Part shown: one piece after another, positions 17,887-24,610 of the stretch
Numbering within the stretch: position 1 is the first letter of the stretch
Layout of the letters: the number at the start of each line of letters is the position of its first letter
From: PFJX01 sp964466195
Lineage (GTDB): Bacteria > Pseudomonadota > Gammaproteobacteria > Burkholderiales > Thiobacillaceae
Assembly (NCBI GenBank): GCA_964466195.1
Contig: CAYXMQ010000011.1
Coordinates: forward strand, 46,433 to 110,432
DNA length: 64,000 bases
Direction: 5' to 3'
Notes under the pieces: generated by a model
What the model was told of the DNA's origin: nothing
Databases searched by the model: none
What the model saw: the letters and a program-made list of their open reading frames with translations, nothing else
Made by a program: the position numbers and the translations under genes

Positions 17887-19105
17887 CGTCGGCGCCGGGC
17901 CGGCCCGCTTGGGAAGCCGAGAGCCGTTCTGGCCCGCCGGCGAGTTCAGGTCCGCGCAAGCCATGCAAGGCGGCGCTCAGCGCATCGACATCCGCCAGGC
18001 TGTGCGCCGCCGACAGCGAGATGCGCAAGCGCGCTGCACCCTGCGGCACGGTCGGCGGACGAATGGCCGGCAGCAGAATGCCCTGGGCGCGCAAACCGTC
18101 GGCCAGGCGCAACGCCTCTGCATTGCCGCCCACCCGCAAGGGTTGAATCGGGCTGTCAGACGGCAGCAGCGGCCAGGGCAAGCCGGCCAGAGCGGTTTTC
18201 AGGCGTCTGATCAAGGCCTGCAGATGCTCCCGCCGCCAGGTCTCGGCGGCGATGACTTGCAGACTCGCGCTGACTGCCGCCGCCAACATCGGCGGCTGCG
18301 CGGTGGTGTAGATATAGGTGCGCGCCTTATTGACCAGCCATTCGGTCAACTCCGGCGAAGCGGCGACAAACGCACCGGCGACACCGGCCGCCTTGCCCAG
18401 CGTGGCGAGATAGATCAGGCGCGAGTCATACGGCCCGGCCAGCAACCCCAGCGCGCCCTGCCCATGCTCGCCCAATACGCCAAAGCCGTGCGCGTCGTCG
18501 AGATACAGCCAGGCGTCGAAGCGCTTTGCCAACGCCAGCAATTCCGCCAGCGGCGCCAGATCGCCATCCATGCTGAACACGGTATCGCTGGCGATCAGCT
18601 TCACTTTCGCCGTACTGGCCGCCAGTTGCTGCTCCAGCGTCGCCAGATCGAGATGCGGATAGCGCGTCAGCTTGGCGCGCGACAACAACGCCGCATCGAC
18701 CAGCGAGGCATGATTGAGTTTGTCCTCGAACACTTCGCCATGCCGATCCAGCAATGCCGGCAACACGCCCAGGCTGGCCATGTAACCGGAGGAAAACAGC
18801 AACGCCGCCGGCAACCCGACGAATGCCGCCAATTCCGCTTCGAGCTCGTGATGCAGACGATGGTGTCCGCTGAGCAGATGCGCCGCGCCGGCGCCGACGC
18901 CATAACGCTGCGCCGCCTGCCGGGCCGCCGCAGTAATGGCCGGATGCCGGGCCAGACCGAGGTAATCGTTGCTGGAAAAAGACAGGTAGGGCTTGCCATC
19001 CAGCACCACCCGCACGCCCTGCGGACTGTCCAGCACGCGACGCACCCGGCGTAACGCGCGGGCGTCGAGTTCGGATAATGCGGCGGGAAGTTGATCGGGC
19101 GTCAT
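17879..19105 (-). CDS. bioF: 8-amino-7-oxononanoate synthase
   Basis: PLP enzyme condensing pimeloyl-ACP with L-alanine. 408 residues; fold type I features include SSNDYLGLA, the GAGAAHLLSGHH block, DDAHGFGVLGEHG and the PLP-lysine region TLGKAAGVAGAFV. Slightly longer than E. coli BioF (384), with a tail after the conserved domain. The ATG at 19105 gives the family start. The gap to bioB (56 bases) contains an 18-base palindrome. Confidence 0.96.
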   Translation of the reverse strand: MTPDQLPAALSELDARALRRVRRVLDSPQGVRVVLDGKPYLSFSSNDYLGLARHPAITAAARQAAQRYGVGAGAAHLLSGHHRLHHELEAELAAFVGLPAALLFSSGYMASLGVLPALLDRHGEVFEDKLNHASLVDAALLSRAKLTRYPHLDLATLEQQLAASTAKVKLIASDTVFSMDGDLAPLAELLALAKRFDAWLYLDDAHGFGVLGEHGQGALGLLAGPYDSRLIYLATLGKAAGVAGAFVAASPELTEWLVNKARTYIYTTAQPPMLAAAVSASLQVIAAETWRREHLQALIRRLKTALAGLPWPLLPSDSPIQPLRVGGNAEALRLADGLRAQGILLPAIRPPTVPQGAARLRISLSAAHSLADVDALSAALHGLRGPELAGGPERLSASQAGRPGADDD

Positions 19106-19123
19106 GGTGTCATCACCACACGG

Positions 19124-19141
19124 CCCCGGCCCGGGCCGGGG
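19124..19141. repeat. Perfect 18-base GC palindrome between bioB and bioF
   Basis: CCCCGGCCC and its reverse complement abut to give a perfect palindrome in the bioB-bioF gap. No T tract follows on either strand, so a standard terminator is unlikely; it could act as an RNA-stabilising hairpin or set the bioB:bioF ratio. Confidence 0.6.
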
Positions 19142-19161
19142 AGATGCACTGCGTTGCCTGG

Positions 19162-20175
19162 CTAATGCCCGGCGCAGCGTCGGCCTTGCACCGGCTCGGT
19201 GGTCAGGCCCAGCTTGGCGAACAAGGCGGTGTCGGCGCTGACGTCCGGGTTGCCGGTGGTGAGCAGCTTGTCGCCATAGAAGATCGAGTTGGCGCCGGCC
19301 AGGAAACACAAGGCCTGCACGCCCTCGCCCAGTTCTTGCCGGCCGGCGGACAAGCGCACATGCGAGGCCGGCAGGGTGATGCGGGCGACCGCGATGGTGC
19401 GCACGAATTCGAACGGATCGAGGTCGCCGCTTTTCTCAACGATTTCCGCCAGCGGCGTGCCCGGCACTTTCACCAGCATGTTGATCGGCACCGATTCCGG
19501 CTGCGGATCGAGATTCGCCAGTTCCAGTATCAGTCCGGCGCGCACCCGACGCGATTCGCCCATGCCGATGATGCCGCCGCAACAAACATGGATACCGGCA
19601 TCGCGCACCTGCGCCAGCGTATCGAGCCGATCACCGTGGGTATGCGTGGTGATCACCTGGCCGTAGAACTCGGCCGCCGTGTCGAGGTTGTGGTTGTAAT
19701 AATCCAGGCCGGCGTCTTTCAACTGCTCGGCCTGACCCGGTTTCAGCATGCCCAGCGTGACGCAGGTTTCCAGCCCCAGCGCTTTCACCTCACGCACCAT
19801 TTCGCTGACCGCGCCGAGATCTTTTTCCTTCGGACCGCGCCAGGCCGCACCCATGCAGAAACGCGTCGCCCCGGCCGCTTTGGCGGCCTTCGCCGTGGCG
19901 ACGACTTCGGCGATATCGAGCAGTTTTTCACGCTCCAGGCCGGTGTCGTGGCGCGCCGATTGCGAGCAATAACCGCAATCCTCGGAGCAGCCGCCGGTCT
20001 TGATCGACAGCAGCGTCGAAAGCTGCACCGCGTTGGGATCGAAATGGCGGCGATGCACGCTTTGGGCTTGGAACATCAGGTCGTTGAACGGCAACGCGTA
20101 CAGCGCTTCCAGCTCGGCCAGCGTCCAACGCCTGCGGGTTTCGCTGTCAACCCCCGGTTGAGTCATGTCATTCAT
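19162..20175 (-). CDS. bioB: Biotin synthase
   Basis: Radical SAM enzyme inserting sulfur into dethiobiotin. 337 residues with the radical SAM cluster motif CSEDCGYC (C-x3-C-x2-C), the family ARFCMGAAWRG-type block (TRFCMGAAWRGP), YYNHNLDT and GICCGGIIGMGE-type block. The ATG at 20175 shares one base with the stop of the preceding membrane-protein gene (TGATG), indicating coupling. A TTG three bases earlier is less likely. First true biotin gene of the operon. Confidence 0.98.
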   Translation of the reverse strand: MNDMTQPGVDSETRRRWTLAELEALYALPFNDLMFQAQSVHRRHFDPNAVQLSTLLSIKTGGCSEDCGYCSQSARHDTGLEREKLLDIAEVVATAKAAKAAGATRFCMGAAWRGPKEKDLGAVSEMVREVKALGLETCVTLGMLKPGQAEQLKDAGLDYYNHNLDTAAEFYGQVITTHTHGDRLDTLAQVRDAGIHVCCGGIIGMGESRRVRAGLILELANLDPQPESVPINMLVKVPGTPLAEIVEKSGDLDPFEFVRTIAVARITLPASHVRLSAGRQELGEGVQALCFLAGANSIFYGDKLLTTGNPDVSADTALFAKLGLTTEPVQGRRCAGH

Positions 20176-20621
20176 CAATGCGCCCCTCTTTCCACTTCAA
20201 TATCCCGCCAGTTTTCCTTGCCGGCTTTCCACACGTCGTACATCGCCCACGGCACCAAGGTCAGCAACATCAAGGCCCAGACGCCGGCCCAGCCGGTTGG
20301 CAGATGCGCCAGATCGTTGGACAGCACGGTCAGCGTGCCGACCACGGCGTAATAACGATAGCCGGCCCATTTGTTGTAGTGGCGCACGGTCAGATCGGGG
20401 TGGTGCGCGATCGAGGCATAGACGAAGATGGAGGCCGCCAGCCAGATCATGATCGGCGGCAGCGACATCGCCATCGGCAGGAAAGCCAGTTTCTTGTCGG
20501 CGATCAGATGGCCAACGCCGAACAGCGTGGCGGAAAGCAGCGTGGTGGCAATGGCGAGCAGGTTGAACAAACGCGCGCTACGCTGGCAGGACGCTGCGGT
20601 AATCAGAAGCTTCTCGGACAT
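20175..20621 (-). CDS. Small conserved membrane protein leading the biotin operon
   Basis: I do not recognise a characterised family. The 148-residue product (start MSEKLLI at 20621) has about four hydrophobic segments: roughly 17-39, 47-67, 93-105 and 111-129. The sequence ends in a charged tail after YDVWKAGKENW. It is translationally coupled to bioB (TGATG), so it is the first gene of the operon. It might be involved in biotin or precursor transport or be a passenger; nothing resembles BioY motifs. The start is divergent from comF with only 47 bases between. Confidence 0.7.
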   Translation of the reverse strand: MSEKLLITAASCQRSARLFNLLAIATTLLSATLFGVGHLIADKKLAFLPMAMSLPPIMIWLAASIFVYASIAHHPDLTVRHYNKWAGYRYYAVVGTLTVLSNDLAHLPTGWAGVWALMLLTLVPWAMYDVWKAGKENWRDIEVERGAH

Positions 20622-20668
20622 TGCACAAAAAACCCGGCGAAAAAGAGCCGCGATGGTGGGGGACGGGC

Positions 20669-21451
20669 ATGACCTTGTCAAACAAACAAACTTCGCCGCT
20701 GAACAAATGCATAAGTTTTATGCAATCCAGATTGCCGCAAAGCTGCTTTCTGTGCGCCGCCCGCGTCACCGGCCAACTGCTTTGCCCGGGGTGCGCAGCC
20801 GATCTACCGACCTTGCCCACCGCCGGGCCGTCCCAAGGCGGGCATTGCACCCCCTTGGGGGGCAGCGAAGCGTGGGGGTCGTCCGCTCCCGCCTGCTGCC
20901 CGCAATGCGCCCTGCCGACGCCAGCTGGCGAACTCTGCGGCGCGTGCCTGCAACAGCCGCCGGCCTTCGACCGCACGCTGGCGGCTTTCGCTTACGCCTT
21001 TCCGCTCGACACGCTGGTTCAGCAATGCAAATACGCGCACGCGACCGGCCTGGCCGCTTTCTTTGCCGAACGCATCGCGCAGCGTGTCGGTGCTGACAGC
21101 GGTATCGATTATTTGCTGCCGATGCCGCTGCACCCGGCTCGGTTGGCGCAGCGAGGCTTCAACCAAGCTGCGGAAATCGCTCGCCGGCTGTCGCCGCAAG
21201 TCCGCATTCCCTGGCTGGCCGAGGCCTGCCGGCGCGTCCGCAACACGCCTTCACAAGCCGGTCTCGACCTGAAAACGCGGCAGCACAATCTGCGCGGCGC
21301 GTTTGCATGCGGGTTGGACTTGAGCGGGAAGCGCGTCGCTTTGATCGACGACGTGATGACCAGCGGCAGCAGCCTGCATGAATTGGCGCGCGCGGTGCGC
21401 CAAGCCGGCGCGCTGGAAATCCAGGCCTGGGTGCTGGCGCGCACGCTGTAG
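20669..21451 (+). CDS. comF: ComF family phosphoribosyltransferase-like protein
   Basis: ComF-family proteins are needed for natural DNA uptake in competent bacteria, including Gram-negatives. The ATG at 20669 (260 aa) was chosen; ATG 20720 is an alternative. The N-terminal zinc-finger region has CFLC and CPGC, then CPQC and CGAC; the C-terminal type I phosphoribosyltransferase domain has the PRPP loop VALIDDVMTSGSS. Between the two halves of the finger lies an in-frame insert of about 20 residues encoded by a GC-rich repeat (20826-20885). Convergent with the receiver-TPR gene. Confidence 0.9.
   Translation: MTLSNKQTSPLNKCISFMQSRLPQSCFLCAARVTGQLLCPGCAADLPTLPTAGPSQGGHCTPLGGSEAWGSSAPACCPQCALPTPAGELCGACLQQPPAFDRTLAAFAYAFPLDTLVQQCKYAHATGLAAFFAERIAQRVGADSGIDYLLPMPLHPARLAQRGFNQAAEIARRLSPQVRIPWLAEACRRVRNTPSQAGLDLKTRQHNLRGAFACGLDLSGKRVALIDDVMTSGSSLHELARAVRQAGALEIQAWVLARTL
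20826..20885 (+). repeat. Betaproteobacterial GC-rich repeat inside comF
   Basis: A stretch with inverted C5/G6 runs (acccccttggggggc) followed by AGCGAAGCGTGGGGGTC. It resembles the short dispersed intergenic palindromes common in Burkholderiales and relatives. Here it is read through in frame between the zinc-finger cysteine pairs of ComF. Confidence 0.55.
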
Positions 21452-21462
21452 GACGATGTAGA

Positions 21463-21499
21463 GGCCAGGCGGAACGGCGCTGGCCGCCCCCGCTTAAAC
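21463..21499 (+). repeat. Hairpin plus CGCCCCCGCTTAAAC repeat, copy 1
   Basis: GGCCAG (21463-21468) pairs with CTGGCC (21480-21485), directly followed by CGCCCCCGCTTAAAC (21485-21499). The same 15-mer recurs at 28066-28080, also after a hairpin and just after a gene end. It lies between convergent comF and the receiver-TPR gene. Confidence 0.6.
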
Positions 21500-21520
21500 G
21501 CCTCAGTCCGGGATGGACGT

Positions 21521-23167
21521 TTACGCCTGCTGTTCGAATGCCTGGATCAGGCCGGGCAGACGTTCGTAATCAGGATGCTCGTGCTTGAGCCGTTCCAGCG
21601 CAATGCGCGCAAACGGGAGGATTTCGCTCACCGTCTCGCCTTTCTGGCGCAGGGCGACGACGGTGGACACCACATTGGCCAACACCATCGTGGTCAGGTC
21701 GGGCGGCGTGTGATCGACCAGTTGCATGAACAGGTTCAGGGCTTCATGGTTCTTGCCGGCGCGCAACAGATTGAGCCCATCCTTGATGCGGCCGCGTGAT
21801 TTTTCCACGGCTTGAATCGCCACCTGTTCGAGCCATGCCGGATCACCCATTTCAGCAGGCAGGCGTTGCCCGTGCGCCAGAGCCGTCGCAGCAACGTCGG
21901 CCGCACGCTCGGTGTGCCCGGTCACCATATGCGCCTCGGCGACAAAGACCACTTCCTCCGGACGCGATTCCATCGTGGCCAGTTCAGCCGACATCGTCTC
22001 CAGGCGCTGCTGTTTTTCCGCCAGGATTTCCATGCGTCTTTCCTTCACCGAGGCGGGCGCATCGGCCAGTGCGGCCGTCTCGCCGGCGATTTGAGTCGCC
22101 AGCGCATAGGTTTTGGCCGCCTTGACGCAGGCCGACTGCTTGATCTGCGGAATGTCCGCCTCGAAACGCACCGCAGTGGCCGTCGCCTTGTCTAGCTGCC
22201 CAGATTTGACCAGGCTGCGCAGCAAACGCGCGTGATCGGTGTAGTCCTGCACCAAAGCAAACTTGTTCGCATTGATGACCTTGTCCGCCCATTGCACGAC
22301 GCGCTCGTCATCCCCGACATGTTCAGCCAGGCGCGCCACCGCGCGCATGCGGTTCACCGTCGACGAGTTGGCGCAGGCCGTCTCCAACACCGCCAACGCC
22401 TTGTCGGGCTGTTTGTTCTGACAGTAAGCCTCGGCCAGTACATCGGCGGCAGGCACGTAGGCGGGGGCATCGGCAATCACCTGCTCCAAGATGGCGATGG
22501 CCGCTTCGGTCTGACGCAGTTGCAGCCGCATGCGGGCGACGCCCAGCGCCGCCCAGGAAAACTGCTCCTGCAACGACAGATAATGCTGCAGCGCCTGCAC
22601 GTAATCGCCTTTTCGCATCAGCGCTTCGCCCTTCAGACGCGCGGTGTCGGCGCGCACCCCCTCTTTCTGGGAAAAGGCGTCCACCAACGTGACGACCACA
22701 TCGTAGCGGCCCGCGTCAAACTGATCGTAGATCGGCTTCAACCCGGAGGTCTTCTTGCCCAGGCCGCGCAGGCCCAGCTTGCGTTCGAACACCGGCTGCA
22801 GGCGCTTGAGCAGCGTTTCGGCCGTGAACGGCTTGATCAGATAGGCATCGGGCGAGTGTTCGGCCAGCTGCGCAACCAAGCCATAGGTTTTTTCCGCCGT
22901 CACCATGGCGATCACGGCGCTGCTGGGCACCAATTTCTCGTTGCGGATGATTTCAAGCAACTGCTGGCCATCGGTGGCATCGCCCAGGTAATAGTCGAGC
23001 AACAACAGGTTGTACGGCGCGGCGCGCAACAACTCTATCGCCCCCGCGGCGCTGGATGTGCTGGCAATTTTGGCGACGCCGATACTGGTCAGCTGGGTTT
23101 TCATCATGCCGCGCATGGTCGCCATGTCATCCACGATCAACCCGTTCAGGTTGTACTCATCAAGCAT
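21521..23167 (-). CDS. Response regulator receiver domain fused to TPR repeats
   Basis: 548 residues. Residues about 5-125 are a CheY-like receiver: acidic pair D13-D14, phospho-acceptor D58 in LLLLDYY, and K112 in LIKPF. The rest (about 140-540) is helical with degenerate tetratricopeptide repeats (for example YDVVVTLVDAF, ALMRKGDYVQALQHYLSL, ALGVARMRLQL). There is no DNA-binding or enzymatic output. Similar receiver-TPR proteins occur in proteobacteria near chemotaxis or motility genes, but none is adjacent here and no sensor kinase is next to it. Function unknown; a protein-protein output is inferred. Confidence 0.85.
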   Translation of the reverse strand: MLDEYNLNGLIVDDMATMRGMMKTQLTSIGVAKIASTSSAAGAIELLRAAPYNLLLLDYYLGDATDGQQLLEIIRNEKLVPSSAVIAMVTAEKTYGLVAQLAEHSPDAYLIKPFTAETLLKRLQPVFERKLGLRGLGKKTSGLKPIYDQFDAGRYDVVVTLVDAFSQKEGVRADTARLKGEALMRKGDYVQALQHYLSLQEQFSWAALGVARMRLQLRQTEAAIAILEQVIADAPAYVPAADVLAEAYCQNKQPDKALAVLETACANSSTVNRMRAVARLAEHVGDDERVVQWADKVINANKFALVQDYTDHARLLRSLVKSGQLDKATATAVRFEADIPQIKQSACVKAAKTYALATQIAGETAALADAPASVKERRMEILAEKQQRLETMSAELATMESRPEEVVFVAEAHMVTGHTERAADVAATALAHGQRLPAEMGDPAWLEQVAIQAVEKSRGRIKDGLNLLRAGKNHEALNLFMQLVDHTPPDLTTMVLANVVSTVVALRQKGETVSEILPFARIALERLKHEHPDYERLPGLIQAFEQQA

Positions 23168-23291
23168 GCCTTCCCCTTTCGATCGTTATAAAACAGCAGA
23201 TGCAGCGTTTTTTCTTCGCTCCACCGTAAACCGTGCGGGCATCGCTGCCGAATTCAGGCCCCACACCCGATCGAAAAACCCGCATCTTGGT

Positions 23292-23735
23292 TCAGGCCGG
23301 CAAAGCCAGCACCGGCAGGCGTCTGATCGCCGCCGCATTGCTCCACGAAAAACACCGCTCGGCCGCTTGCTCATACGGCAACCAGACCTGATTCAGGTGT
23401 TCGCGTTCCGCCAGCACGACCGGGCAGGCCGCCGGCAACTGCAAGCCGAACACGTGTTCACTGTTGTAGCGCACGCCCGGTGCATAGCGCTGGCGCCAGC
23501 GCGGAAAAATCGCGAACTGATTGCGCATAAGCCAATCGGCCAAGCCAAACGTTTCTGCATCCAGACCGGTTTCTTCGCGCACCTCGCGAAGCGCCGTTTC
23601 GCGCAATGTCTCCCCCGCCTCCTGGCTGCCGGTTACCGACTGCCAGAATCCCGGCGCATCGGCGCGCTCCAGCAGCAACACTTGCAGATCAGGGGTATGG
23701 ATGACGACCAGAACGGAAACCGGAATTTTGAACAT
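23292..23735 (-). CDS. nudB: Dihydroneopterin triphosphate diphosphatase (Nudix)
   Basis: Removes pyrophosphate from dihydroneopterin triphosphate in folate synthesis. 147 residues starting MFKIPVSVLVVI, as in NudB, with FWQSVTGS before the Nudix box G-x5-E-x7-REVREETGL. The frame is open 27 bases upstream, but this ATG gives the family start. NudB usually neighbours aspS; here it sits between the receiver-TPR gene and a cytochrome c gene instead. The 124-base gap to the receiver-TPR start holds no clear signal. Confidence 0.92.
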   Translation of the reverse strand: MFKIPVSVLVVIHTPDLQVLLLERADAPGFWQSVTGSQEAGETLRETALREVREETGLDAETFGLADWLMRNQFAIFPRWRQRYAPGVRYNSEHVFGLQLPAACPVVLAEREHLNQVWLPYEQAAERCFSWSNAAAIRRLPVLALPA

Positions 23736-23834
23736 AGAAAATAAAACGACGGCAGACGCCATTCAGATCGGGGCGTCCGGTTGCGGCGGCATTCAGCCGA
23801 ATCGGAACAAGACGTCAGGCCAAGCGACGACGTG

Positions 23835-24497
23835 TCAAGGCAAGGCGCCCAGATAACTGGCCAACGCAACAATTTCGGCATCGGACAGTTTTTGCGCCAC
23901 GCCGGTCATGCGTGCATCGGCACGCAAGCCCGTGCCGATGCGGTAGTTGTTCAATGCCGTGATCAGATACCCGCTGCGCTGGCCGGCCAGTCGGGCGACT
24001 TCACGCGTGCCGTAGCCCTTGGCGCCGTGGCAGCCGACGCATGCGCGGGCGTAATGTTTGCCGCCGGCCAGCGCCTGCGCCGGATTCTTGGCAGGCGTGG
24101 GCGGCACCGGCTGACTGGCGTAGAACACCGCGATGTTGAAGCGTTCCTCCGGCTTGAGCACCTTGACCAGACCGGACATGAAATCGTCCTTACGGCGGCC
24201 ATCGCCGTACTTGTCGATCTGCGTCAACATGTAAAACGCATTCTGGCCAGCCAGATTCGGCACGTGATCCAACGCGCTGACCCCCATAGCGCCATGACAG
24301 TTGGCGCAAAAAAACGTCGCCCGCTTGCCTGCGGCAATCGCCGCCGTGTGCGCCGCCGGATCAGCCTGCACTTTCGCCAAGCGTGCCTCGATCACATGCG
24401 GCGGCGCAGAAGGAACCCAGACATAAGCGGCCTGGGCCGACGCTGAAACCAGCGTAAACAGGAAAAAACGCCACCACGGGAAAATACGCGAACGCAT
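23835..24497 (-). CDS. Dihaem cytochrome c (c4-like)
   Basis: 220 residues with a Sec signal peptide (hydrophobic segment ending ASAQA, about residue 23), so periplasmic. Two cytochrome c domains carry CANCH (about residue 64) and CVGCH (about residue 154); methionines in DDFMSG and ARMTGV are likely sixth ligands. The overall plan matches cytochrome c4, an electron donor to cbb3 oxidases. Divergent from mutS across 113 bases. The N-terminal segment before the first haem (YVWVPSAPPHVIEARLAKV) is longer than in typical c4. Confidence 0.9.
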   Translation of the reverse strand: MRSRIFPWWRFFLFTLVSASAQAAYVWVPSAPPHVIEARLAKVQADPAAHTAAIAAGKRATFFCANCHGAMGVSALDHVPNLAGQNAFYMLTQIDKYGDGRRKDDFMSGLVKVLKPEERFNIAVFYASQPVPPTPAKNPAQALAGGKHYARACVGCHGAKGYGTREVARLAGQRSGYLITALNNYRIGTGLRADARMTGVAQKLSDAEIVALASYLGALP

Positions 24498-24610
24498 CTC
24501 AAAAGCTCCGGAAAACGAGGTTCAAAACAATTCGCGAGAGATTGTAAGCCGCCTGCAAGCCATACTGCCTGCCAGTAGAATTCGCCACCCCCAACCTGCG
24601 TCCGTTCCGC

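Noticed and set aside
19106..19309. N-terminal extension of bioF
   Set aside because: It runs into bioB in another frame and lacks similarity; the ATG at 19105 matches the family start.
23168..23291. Promoter for the receiver-TPR gene (TATAAC near 23187)
   Set aside because: The -10-like box has no acceptable -35 at 16-18 bases.
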